From the NCBI GenBank assembly GCA_934654815.1, contig CAKUGU010000031.1, positions 1-28,654 on the forward strand: a stretch of 28,654 nt of DNA, given 5' to 3'. The stretch comes from an uncultured Ellagibacter sp. Lineage in GTDB: Bacteria > Actinomycetota > Coriobacteriia > Coriobacteriales > Eggerthellaceae. The position numbers and the translations under genes are program-made. The notes beneath the pieces are model-generated. The model did not search any database. It was given only the letters and a program-made list of their open reading frames with translations, and was not told where the DNA came from. This document shows positions 21,643 through 28,654 of the stretch, piece after piece; the first letter of the stretch is position 1; each line of letters begins with the position of its first letter.

Positions 21643-22998
21643 CTACTCGGCCTTCTCCTCGACAGGAGTCTCTTCCTTAGCAGGCTCCTCCGATGCCTCC
21701 GCCTCGTCGCTTGCGACGGTGATGTTCGCATGCTCGACGAGCCACTTGTTCGCACACAGGCGCTCGGCGGACTCGCGCAGCATGAACCCGCGACCCGTCT
21801 GTTCGAGACGCTGACGCAGCATCTTCGGGTTGATCTGGGGGTTCATAAGACGGCATGCCTCGTTGATGTCGTCATCGGAAACGACGAGATGCTCGTGACG
21901 GAACAGCGCATCGAGCGCGAAGCCCTGCACGAGAAGCTCGCGGATCTGCATCATCATCATCATGCCGAACTGCTGCTGGCCGCCCTGCTCCTCGATGAAG
22001 GCGTCGAGCGTCTTGCCCTGCTGCTGCGCGGTCTGGCGCACCTGGGTCATGAGCTGCTCGCGCATGGCCTCGTAGACCTCGTCGGCGATATGCCCTTGAA
22101 AGCGCTTCGCGAGTTCGCTTGCGGCGAGCTGGCGCGTGTAGTCGTCGTACTGGTCGCGCGTCTGCTTCTCGATGCTGTCGCGAATGGATCCGCGGAAGTC
22201 GTCGAGCGACTTGTACATGGGCATGTACTTCTTGACCCACTCGTCGGTGATGGCCGGCGTGACCTTCTTCTGCATCTCGAGGACGGTCGCTGTGCAGGTG
22301 ACGACTTGTTTGATCTCATTGCCGGAATCGTCGAGGCTCGGTCCCTCGAACGTGAAGGTCTTCGTCTCGCCGACATTCATGCCGATGATGTTCTCGTCGA
22401 AGCCGTCGGGCATGTACCCGGCGCCCGTCGTGTAGGTGCGGCCGTCGGTGGTGAGGCCGGGCATCGGCGTATCGCCGTCGAAGCACTCGAGCTTCACCTT
22501 CACGCTGTCGCCCTTCTTGACGGGGTGCGGGTCAGCGGCGACGTACTCGGCGTAGCGCTCGGCGATGTCGTCCATCTGCTTTTGCACCTGCGCCTCGTCG
22601 ACGGCGAACTTCGGCACGGTGATGGAAACGGGCTCGTAGGAGGTGAGCTCGTAGTCAGGCTTCTTCATGACGATGAGCGTGAACGCGAACTCGCGGTCGC
22701 GGGCGATCGCATAGTCGTGCTGGGCCTTCGGCGGGTACGCCGGCGTAAGGTTCTTCTTGTCGATGGCAAGCGGGACCAAGCCCTGGATGGCCTGATCCTG
22801 AACCACGGTGTCGAGGTTCTTGATGCCCATCTGCTCCTCGGCGACCTGAGCGACGGTCTTGTCGCGTTCAGGACGGAGCCCCATCTGCTGTGCGAACTGC
22901 AGATATGCGTCCTTAAGCACGGAGTTCACTTCATCGACGGTCGCGACGCATTCGAGGCGCAGCTTCCCGTCATCGAGCTTTCGTTGAGTGACCTTCAT
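21643..22998 (-). CDS. Trigger-factor-like chaperone/PPIase, divergent N-terminus
   Basis: A 451-aa protein with trigger-factor order: N-terminal domain (1-~115), an FKBP-type peptidyl-prolyl isomerase domain at ~160-245 (KKGDSVKVKLECFDG, GFDENIIGMNVGETKTF), and a long helical C-terminal domain with SLDDFRGSIRDSIEKQT, ending in an acidic tail. Trigger factor binds the ribosomal exit tunnel via a GFRxGKxP loop; at that place this protein has MGLRPERDKTVAQV, so the signature is lost. It is not next to clpP/clpX. It may be a second, non-ribosomal paralog or a fast-evolving true trigger factor. A run of five methionines comes from a CAT repeat at 21950-21964. The start follows GAAAGGGATACGAT. Confidence 0.8.
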   Translation of the reverse strand: MKVTQRKLDDGKLRLECVATVDEVNSVLKDAYLQFAQQMGLRPERDKTVAQVAEEQMGIKNLDTVVQDQAIQGLVPLAIDKKNLTPAYPPKAQHDYAIARDREFAFTLIVMKKPDYELTSYEPVSITVPKFAVDEAQVQKQMDDIAERYAEYVAADPHPVKKGDSVKVKLECFDGDTPMPGLTTDGRTYTTGAGYMPDGFDENIIGMNVGETKTFTFEGPSLDDSGNEIKQVVTCTATVLEMQKKVTPAITDEWVKKYMPMYKSLDDFRGSIRDSIEKQTRDQYDDYTRQLAASELAKRFQGHIADEVYEAMREQLMTQVRQTAQQQGKTLDAFIEEQGGQQQFGMMMMMQIRELLVQGFALDALFRHEHLVVSDDDINEACRLMNPQINPKMLRQRLEQTGRGFMLRESAERLCANKWLVEHANITVASDEAEASEEPAKEETPVEEKAE

Positions 22999-23047
22999 AT
23001 CGTATCCCTTTCAAATATGAGGACGACTTCCTCTCGTCGTAAGGGAA

Positions 23048-23053
23048 ATTGTA
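23048..23053 (-). promoter_or_regulatory. Candidate -10 of the trigger-factor-like gene
   Basis: Minus-strand TACAAT, 50 bases upstream of the start; the -35 is unclear. The resulting leader would contain a 5-bp hairpin (ACGAC...GTCGT). Confidence 0.3.
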
Positions 23054-23103
23054 ACGCAACGAGCGGCAACCTCGTCCAGCACATGGACATGAAAGGGGAA
23101 TTG

Positions 23104-23132
23104 TCCGCCTCAGACTTGAGGTATGAGGCGGA
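23104..23132 (-). terminator. Hairpin downstream of the ABC permease gene
   Basis: A 9-bp perfect stem TCCGCCTCA / TGAGGCGGA with an 11-base loop, 33 bases after the permease stop. The minus-strand tail (CAATTCCCC) is not T-rich, so terminator function is uncertain. Confidence 0.5.
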
Positions 23133-23164
23133 TAATCGGACGCCTTTTCGCGAAGGCCAGGCGC

Positions 23165-26100
23165 CTACTCGTTCGATTTCAGGCTCTCGACCATGTCGAT
23201 GCGGCGGAGCTTGCGGCGCATCGCGAACGTCACGATGATCGAGAACACCATGGTGAGCGCGAACGCGATGACGAAGCTCGCCGCATGGATGTCGCGACCG
23301 AACATGACCTGGTCCACCTCGGCCGTGACGACCACGAAGCCCTCCATCACCACGCCGAGCGCAAGGCCGACGAGCGCGCCGATGACGGAAAGCAGCATCG
23401 TCTCGCGGTAGATGTAGGCATCGACCTCGCGCGGGGTGAAGCCGAGCACCTTGAGCGTCGCGATTTCGCGGATGCGCTCGGTGATGTTGATGTTAGTGAG
23501 GTTGTACAGCACGACGAACGCGAGCAGCGCCGCCGCGATCACGAGCACCACCACCACGCTGTCGACGCTCTTGAGCATGGTGCGGTAGGAATCGATCGTC
23601 TCGTCGTTGAAGGTGACGGTCTTCACCCCGTCCATGGCGAGCAGGTCGTTCAAGAACGCGCTGCGGGCGTCGTCGCCTTCGACGACATTGGCGTACACGG
23701 TGCCGAAAGCCGGCGCCTCGCCCATCACCTGCTCGTAGAGCGCAGGCGTGAGGTACACGTACTGGCTCACGTAGTTCTCCATCACGCCCGCCACACGGAC
23801 CTCGTGCGCCTCACCGACCGCGTTGCCGATGTCGTCCTCGTCGAAAAGCGAGATCGTGTCGCCCACGGAGACCCCGAGCGTCGTCGCGAGCTTCTCGCTC
23901 ACAAGCGCGCCGTCGTCGGAAAGCGAGAGCGGCTCGTGGCCAACGCGCGTGCGCAGCGTGAGGAAGTCCCCGAACGAATCGGGGTCTTCAGGCGACACGA
24001 GCTCGACGCGGTGCTCGGCCGACTCCCCCGCGCCTAAGCCGCACGCGATCACGTTCTCGGTCGAGACAAGAGCATAGGGACCTTGCGAATCATCGGCGAT
24101 GCGCTCGCACGCCGCATCCTTCGCCTCATCCGACACGTCGGAGTCCATGCGCACGATGGCATTGTAGTGGTACAGCTCGCCGTACTGCTTGTCGATGATG
24201 TCGTTGATGGCGTTCTGCAGCCCGAGACCCGTCAGAAGAAGCGCCGTGCAGCCGGCGATGCCGACGATCGCCATGAAGAAGCGCCGCTTGTAGCGGAAGA
24301 GGTTGCGCGCCGTTACCTTCCAGCTGAACGAGAGGCGGCGCCAGAGGGGCCGTATGCGCTCGAGCAGGATGCGCTTGCCCGCCTTCGGGGCGCGCGGCAG
24401 CATGAGCGCGGCAGGGCGCTCGCGCAGCGTCGCCGCCGCGGCGAACCAGGTGGCGGCGAGGTTGATGCCGACGCCAAGGCCCACGGCGAGGACGGCCATC
24501 GCAGGCTCGATCGGCGTGGGGCGGCACGGCACCGCGTAGATGATGGAATACGCCCCCATGATGAACCACGGCAGGAATTGCGTGAGCAGCGCGATGCCCA
24601 CGATAGCGCCGATGCCGCTCGCCACCACCGCGTACAGCAGGTACTTCGAGGTGATGCGCGCCTTGCCGTAACCGAGCGCCTTGTACGTGCCGATGAGCAC
24701 GCGCTCCTCCTCGACCATGCGCGTCATCGTCGTCAGCGACACGAGCGCGGCAACGAGGAAGAACAGAAGCGGGAACACCTGGGCGATCTGGTCGATGCGC
24801 CCGGCGTCCGAGCGGAAGCTTTCCGCGCCGACGTTCTTCGAGCGGTCGAGCACGTACACGTCGGCGTCTGTGTTCGCGATGTCGTCGACGTCGGCCTGCG
24901 CGTCGTCAAGCTGGCTTTCCGCGTCAGCGAGCTGCGCCTCGACGTCGGCGCGGCTCGACGAGAGCTCGCGCGCGCCGTCCTCGTACTGGGAAACGCCGTC
25001 GTCGTACTCGGTTCTGCCCTGCGCGAGCTGCGATTCGCCCTGGGCAAGCTGCGCGCGCCCGCTCGCGAGCTCGGACGCCGCGGCGTCGAGCTGCGCCTGA
25101 GCGGAGGCGAAGGATTCCTCGGCCGCCGCCTTCTGGGCATCGAGCGCCGCGCGCCCTTGGGCTATCTGCTCGGGAACGCCGGCGGTCTGCGCGTCGATCT
25201 GGGCGATCGCCGCTTCAAGCTGCGCCGCCGCATCGGTGGCCCCTGCCGCCTGCGCCTGCTTGAGCCGGGAGGAAAGCTCCTCGCGCTGCTTCATCGCCGC
25301 ATCGTATTGGGATTGAGCCGCGTCGAGCTGTCCCGCGGCGGCCTCGAACTGCCCCTCAGCGGCGCTGCGCTGCGCCACGAGCTCGGAGACGCCGTCGCGA
25401 TAGCTCTTCTCGCCTTCAGCGAGCTTGCGTTTGCTCGCGTCGATCGTGGCCTGAGACCCGTCAAGTTGCGCGGCAGCGCTATCGAGCTCGCCCTTCGCGT
25501 CGTCGAGCGCTTGCTGCGCGTCGTCGAGCTTCGAAAGCGCGTCGGCCTTCTCAGCCTCGAAATCGGCGCGCTTGTCGTCGAGCTTCTGCTGCGCATCGGC
25601 GCGGATCCCGTCAAGACGCGAGGCCGCAAGGTCGGGCGCGATCGCGTTCAGGCGGTCGGCGACCTCGGACACGCGGCTTTGGTACGCATCGTCCGGCCAG
25701 CGCTCCCCTTCGGCCCCATCGACGGTCACGAAGGCCTCGGTGTAAGGGTAGTCGCCGGCGAACGCGTCGTCGGGGACATAAATGAACGTGGAGAGCGAAC
25801 CGTTGCCGAGCGACGTGGACCCGATGTTGGTCGAACACGTGTAAAGCGACGAGCGCACGAACCCGGAAACCGTGTACTCACGCACCGAGAACGTGCCGTC
25901 GAGGTCGCCCGTGCCTTCGACGATCGACACAGTGTCGCCGACGTTCACGTCCGTTTGCCAAACGGTATCGATGGAAAGCAGGCACTCGTTCGAAGAGGAA
26001 GGCCAGGAGCCCTTCTCCAAGATGGGGCGGTTCAGGTAGTCAGCGTCTTCCGATCGCACGGTGACGCCGTCGTCGCAGGAGCTTTGACGTGCCGCGTCGA

Positions 26101-26431
26101 CATCGAGGGAATGGACGCGAGAGGTGTACTGCACGCCGTCGATATCGGCGATCACGTCGGCTTCGTAGGCCGGCATCACGCCCGAGACGCCTTCCACCTG
26201 CGAGATCGCATCGACCTCGGTATCGCTAAGGCCCACGGTCGACACGACGCGCAGGTCCATAAGGTTCGTGCCGTCGTAGTACTCGTCGCCCGCGAGGCGC
26301 ATGTCGGGGCCGGTCATGCGAAGGCCGGCGTAGAACCCGCAGCCGAGCGCCGCCATGAGCGCGATGGCGAGGAAGCGCCCGAACGAGGAGGTGATGGAAC
26401 GACGGACTTCTTTAGCGAACGCACGCGCCAT
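23165..26431 (-). CDS. FtsX-like ABC transporter permease with periplasmic-side coiled coil
   Basis: A 1088-aa membrane protein. One N-terminal helix (FGRFLAIALMAALGCGFYAGL) is followed by a MacB-type extracytoplasmic domain to ~270, then a ~270-residue Ala/Gln/Asp-rich coiled coil (about 275-545, heptad-like, e.g. QLDAAQSQYDAAMKQREELSS). Then comes a first FtsX domain with three helices (PLLFFLVAALVSLTTM on), a second helix and loop domain, and a second FtsX domain at the C-terminus (VVVLVIAAALLAFVVLYNLTNINITERI). This two-FtsX layout is typical of Gram-positive lipoprotein/peptide-type or cell-envelope ABC systems. It begins 3 bases after the ATPase gene stop, so they form one operon. The substrate is unknown. 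Confidence 0.85.
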   Translation of the reverse strand: MARAFAKEVRRSITSSFGRFLAIALMAALGCGFYAGLRMTGPDMRLAGDEYYDGTNLMDLRVVSTVGLSDTEVDAISQVEGVSGVMPAYEADVIADIDGVQYTSRVHSLDVDAARQSSCDDGVTVRSEDADYLNRPILEKGSWPSSSNECLLSIDTVWQTDVNVGDTVSIVEGTGDLDGTFSVREYTVSGFVRSSLYTCSTNIGSTSLGNGSLSTFIYVPDDAFAGDYPYTEAFVTVDGAEGERWPDDAYQSRVSEVADRLNAIAPDLAASRLDGIRADAQQKLDDKRADFEAEKADALSKLDDAQQALDDAKGELDSAAAQLDGSQATIDASKRKLAEGEKSYRDGVSELVAQRSAAEGQFEAAAGQLDAAQSQYDAAMKQREELSSRLKQAQAAGATDAAAQLEAAIAQIDAQTAGVPEQIAQGRAALDAQKAAAEESFASAQAQLDAAASELASGRAQLAQGESQLAQGRTEYDDGVSQYEDGARELSSSRADVEAQLADAESQLDDAQADVDDIANTDADVYVLDRSKNVGAESFRSDAGRIDQIAQVFPLLFFLVAALVSLTTMTRMVEEERVLIGTYKALGYGKARITSKYLLYAVVASGIGAIVGIALLTQFLPWFIMGAYSIIYAVPCRPTPIEPAMAVLAVGLGVGINLAATWFAAAATLRERPAALMLPRAPKAGKRILLERIRPLWRRLSFSWKVTARNLFRYKRRFFMAIVGIAGCTALLLTGLGLQNAINDIIDKQYGELYHYNAIVRMDSDVSDEAKDAACERIADDSQGPYALVSTENVIACGLGAGESAEHRVELVSPEDPDSFGDFLTLRTRVGHEPLSLSDDGALVSEKLATTLGVSVGDTISLFDEDDIGNAVGEAHEVRVAGVMENYVSQYVYLTPALYEQVMGEAPAFGTVYANVVEGDDARSAFLNDLLAMDGVKTVTFNDETIDSYRTMLKSVDSVVVVLVIAAALLAFVVLYNLTNINITERIREIATLKVLGFTPREVDAYIYRETMLLSVIGALVGLALGVVMEGFVVVTAEVDQVMFGRDIHAASFVIAFALTMVFSIIVTFAMRRKLRRIDMVESLKSNE

Positions 26432-26434
26432 AAG

Positions 26435-27136
26435 CTACCACTCGACCGTTTCCGCGGAGACGGGGCGCTCGTTCAGCTCGATACGCGCCACCTTGCCCTC
26501 GCGGATGTGGACGACGCGGTCGGCGATGGCGGTGAACGCCGAGTTGTGCGTGATGAGGACGACCGTCTTGCCCGTCTCGGCGCAGGTGTCCTGCAGAAGC
26601 TTGAGGATGGCCTTACCGGTCTTGTAATCGAGCGCGCCGGTCGGTTCGTCGGCGAGCAGAAGCTTCGGGTTCTTGGCCAGTGCGCGCGCGATGGCGACGC
26701 GCTGCTGCTCGCCGCCCGAAAGCTGCGAGGGGAAGTTGTCAAGACGCCGCTCGAGCCCCACCTGGCGAAGCACCGTCGCCGCGTCAAGCGGGTCGGGGCA
26801 GATCTGGCTCGCAAGCTCGACGTTCTCGAGTGCGGTCAGATTCTGCACGAGGTTGTAGAACTGGAAGACGAAGCCGATGTCGAGCCTCCGGTAAAACGTG
26901 AGTTCCTTTTCCGAGAACGAACTGATCTCGCGCCCGTCGAGCCTGATGGTACCGGACGTGCACGAATCCATGCCGCCGAGCATGTTCAGAAGCGTCGTCT
27001 TGCCCGACCCGGAAGGCCCGACCACGACGACGAACTCGCCCCGCTCGATGTCGAACGTCATGCCATCGACGGCCGCGACCTCGACCTCACCCATCCGATA
27101 TACCTTGCGAACATCCCTGAACTCGACAAACGCCAT
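26435..27136 (-). CDS. ABC transporter ATP-binding protein (MacB/LolD-type)
   Basis: A 233-aa ATPase powering the adjacent FtsX-type permease. Walker A is GPSGSGKTT (40-48); the signature is [15 protein letters not shown]; Walker B is [12 protein letters not shown]; the H-loop is in VLITHNSAF. Length and sequence are those of the MacB/LolD/FtsE group. The ATG at 27136 is preceded by GAGGAGTATCC. It has its own promoter region (TATAAT at 27170-27175), separated from the ribosomal protein genes by a strong terminator. Confidence 0.93.
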   Translation of the reverse strand: MAFVEFRDVRKVYRMGEVEVAAVDGMTFDIERGEFVVVVGPSGSGKTTLLNMLGGMDSCTSGTIRLDGREISSFSEKELTFYRRLDIGFVFQFYNLVQNLTALENVELASQICPDPLDAATVLRQVGLERRLDNFPSQLSGGEQQRVAIARALAKNPKLLLADEPTGALDYKTGKAILKLLQDTCAETGKTVVLITHNSAFTAIADRVVHIREGKVARIELNERPVSAETVEW

Positions 27137-27169
27137 GGATACTCCTCAGATTCGTTGATTATGCCCCTT

Positions 27170-27175
27170 ATTATA
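27170..27175 (-). promoter_or_regulatory. Candidate -10 of the ABC operon
   Basis: Minus-strand TATAAT, 34 bases upstream of the ATPase start. The -35 would fall in the T-tract of the upstream terminator and is weak. Confidence 0.5.
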
Positions 27176-27192
27176 GCGATAGTGGGCACGAA

Positions 27193-27226
27193 AAAAGGGG
27201 CCCGAGATATCTCTCGAGCCCCTTTT
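27193..27226 (-). terminator. Strong terminator after rplW
   Basis: A 15-bp stem with one G-U (plus AAAAGGGGCCCGAGA / TCTCGAGCCCCTTTT), 4-base loop, then TTTTTT on the minus strand. It lies 32 bases after the L23 stop; with A-tracts on both sides it could work in both directions. Confidence 0.9.
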
Positions 27227-27257
27227 GGGCGAATGCGGTTCGAAGCTTGAAGGCGCT

Positions 27258-27542
27258 CTACGCGTTGAAGAGCTCGATCGTGTCGCCGTCCTTGAGCGTG
27301 ACCATGGCCTTCTTCCAGGTACGGGTGCGGCCAGCCGCATTGCGCATGCGCTTCGGCTTGGACTTCACGTTCAGGGTGTTCACCTTGGTCACCTTCACGT
27401 TGAAGATGGCTTCGACAGCCTGGCGGATCTCAACCTTGTTGGAATCCTTGGCAACCTCGAAGGTGTAGGTGTTGTGCTCCATCATGTCGTAGCTGTGCTC
27501 CGTGATGACGGGGCGGATGATAACCTCGCGGGGATCCTTCAT
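27258..27542 (-). CDS. rplW: 50S ribosomal protein L23
   Basis: A 94-aa protein of normal length (DPREVIIRPVITEHSY at the N-terminus, the EVAKDSNKVEIRQAVEAIFNVKVTKVNT core). L23 lies at the exit tunnel and docks trigger factor and SRP. Its ATG directly follows the TAA of rplD, so translation is coupled. In nearly all bacteria rplB (L2) follows; here a terminator does. Confidence 0.97.
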   Translation of the reverse strand: MKDPREVIIRPVITEHSYDMMEHNTYTFEVAKDSNKVEIRQAVEAIFNVKVTKVNTLNVKSKPKRMRNAAGRTRTWKKAMVTLKDGDTIELFNA

Positions 27543-28166
27543 TTATGCAAGCACCTCCTCGATGCGGGCCAGGGTGGACTCGGTCAGCACGAGCATCTTG
27601 TTGTCCAGGAAGTCGTAGGTGTTGATCATGCAGACCGGCACGATGGTGACGGTCGGGATGTTGCGGAACGACTTGTAGGAGTTGATGTCGTCGTTGCCGA
27701 TGACGATGGTGCAGCGGCCTTCGATCTCAAGAGCCTTGAGAGCGGCGACGGCTTCCTTCGTGCTCGGCTTTTCGAAGTTCCAGTCAGCGACGACCGTGAG
27801 CTGGTTGTCGGCGAGCTTCGCGGACAGCGCGGAGCGCATGGCGAGCTTGACTTCCTTCTTGTTGATCTTCATCTCGTAGGAACGGGGATGCGGACCGAAC
27901 ACGGTGCCGCCGCCGACCCATTGAGGTGCGCGGATGGTGCCCTGACGAGCGCGGCCGGTGCCCTTCTGGCGCCACGGCTTCTTGCCGCCGCCACGGACCT
28001 CGCCGCGGGTCTTGGTGTCATGCGTGCCCTGGCGCCACGAAGCGCGCTGCGCACGGACCGCAAGGTGCATGACCGGGACGTTCGGCTCGATGCCGAACAC
28101 GGAAGGATTGAGCTCGGCAGTGCCGGTCTTCTTCCCCTTCGCGTCCTTAATATCAATCGTTGCCAT
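27543..28166 (-). CDS. rplD: 50S ribosomal protein L4
   Basis: A 207-aa protein of normal length with the conserved internal loop TRGEVRGGGKKPWRQKGTGR that reaches into the exit tunnel. It binds 23S rRNA; in Escherichia coli it also autoregulates the S10 operon, which cannot be judged here. The ATG at 28166 follows AGGAGCTGCAATAAAT. It lies in the same operon as rplC and rplW. Confidence 0.97.
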   Translation of the reverse strand: MATIDIKDAKGKKTGTAELNPSVFGIEPNVPVMHLAVRAQRASWRQGTHDTKTRGEVRGGGKKPWRQKGTGRARQGTIRAPQWVGGGTVFGPHPRSYEMKINKKEVKLAMRSALSAKLADNQLTVVADWNFEKPSTKEAVAALKALEIEGRCTIVIGNDDINSYKSFRNIPTVTIVPVCMINTYDFLDNKMLVLTESTLARIEEVLA

Positions 28167-28198
28167 ATTTATTGCAGCTCCTAATCTTCGTTACTGTT

Positions 28199-28654
28199 CT
28201 ACGCCATGCGCACGCGCACGATGCCGTTCTTGCCGCCGGGAACAGCGCCCTTGACGAGGATGAGGTTCTGGTCCTCATCGATGCGAACGACCTCGAGGTT
28301 CTTCACGGTAACCGTGTCGCAGCCCATATGACCAGGCATGCGAACGCCCTTGAAGACGCGGGACGGGGTTGCGCACTGGCCGACCGAACCGGGAGCGCGA
28401 TGGAAGTGCGCACCGTGTCCGCCAGGACCACCGGCAAAGCCGTAGCGCTTGATGACGCCAGCGAAGCCCTTACCCTTGGACGTGCCGGTCACGTCGACCT
28501 TCTTCACGTCGTTGAAGGCGGCGACGGTCTGCAGGTCGCCCGTCTTGTACTCGCTTGCGTCCTCGACGCGAACTTCACGCAGGTAACGAACAGGCTCGGT
28601 GCCGAGCTTCTCGAAATGGCCCGCCATCGGCTTGTTGACCTTCTTCGGCTTGAT
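28199..28654 (-). CDS. rplC: 50S ribosomal protein L3 (N-terminus beyond the window)
   Basis: The C-terminal ~151 residues of L3, open to the window edge; the frame continues upstream as [14 protein letters not shown], matching the L3 region before residue ~90. The diagnostic segment is [21 protein letters not shown], then [15 protein letters not shown] and RMPGHMG. L3 organises the 3' domain of 23S rRNA. The gap to rplD is 32 bases. An internal Met at 28627 is not the start. Confidence 0.95.
   Translation of the reverse strand: MKPKKVNKPMAGHFEKLGTEPVRYLREVRVEDASEYKTGDLQTVAAFNDVKKVDVTGTSKGKGFAGVIKRYGFAGGPGGHGAHFHRAPGSVGQCATPSRVFKGVRMPGHMGCDTVTVKNLEVVRIDEDQNLILVKGAVPGGKNGIVRVRMA

Noticed and set aside
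21950..21964. CAT repeat as a simple-sequence phase-variation tract
   Set aside because: Five trinucleotide units do not shift frame and code for five methionines inside the trigger-factor-like gene.
24083..27250. Very long open frame (1055 codons) on plus, opposite the ABC operon
   Set aside because: It is antisense to clear MacB/FtsX-type genes; its Arg/His/Ala-rich composition is the usual GC-driven artefact.

Overview
The window is high-GC actinobacterial DNA whose gene content fits the Eggerthellaceae (Coriobacteriia; Eggerthella, Gordonibacter, Slackia and relatives). The indications are a membrane-anchored LuxR-type regulator remnant, an anaerobic molybdopterin oxidoreductase with a four-cluster ferredoxin partner, many anaerobe-type permeases, and GTG starts. 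The genus cannot be fixed from the sequence alone. Nearly everything is on the minus strand; only the LuxR remnant at the left edge and a gamma-carbonic-anhydrase-like gene are on plus.

Layout, left to right. (1) 1-2.9 kb: N-terminally truncated LuxR regulator (+), convergent with a DHA2-type MFS exporter, then a small PPOX/flavin-type protein with its own promoter and terminator. (2) 3.0-9.7 kb: an NCS1 nucleobase permease, a GntP-type permease, and a two-gene molybdoenzyme unit (four-[4Fe-4S] subunit plus DMSO-reductase-family catalytic subunit), preceded by a LysR regulator at 10.2-11.1 kb. With no Tat signal and no membrane anchor subunit, the enzyme should be cytoplasmic, as the catechol dehydroxylases of this family are; the substrate is unknown. 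(3) 11.1-15.8 kb: gamma-carbonic-anhydrase-like protein, then an operon of an SLC13/DASS anion transporter and a D-2-hydroxyacid dehydrogenase, then purine nucleoside phosphorylase. (4) 15.9-21.2 kb: a CapD/WbpM-type nucleotide-sugar dehydratase, a YgiQ-family radical SAM protein and a translationally coupled diacylglycerol-kinase-family gene with a leaderless-type start. (5) 21.6-27.1 kb: a divergent trigger-factor-like protein and a MacB/FtsX-type ABC pair. (6) 27.2-28.65 kb: ribosomal proteins L23, L4 and L3 (partial). The usual S10 operon ends here, with a strong terminator directly after L23 instead of continuing into L2.

The most unusual material is non-coding. There are four complex palindromic elements: 12011-12162; 17900-18007 with 18038-18139; 21298-21431; and one carried in frame inside the SLC13 gene at about 13919-14057. 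Two transporter leaders can occlude their own Shine-Dalgarno: a three-helix leader before the NCS1 permease (4563-4693) and a 15-bp stem before the SLC13 gene (14814-14880). The two hairpins at 17900-18139 share a conserved core but have entirely different, self-complementary outer arms, which looks like covariation. These are the best candidates for something undescribed.

No tRNA, rRNA, CRISPR array, transposase or phage gene was seen.
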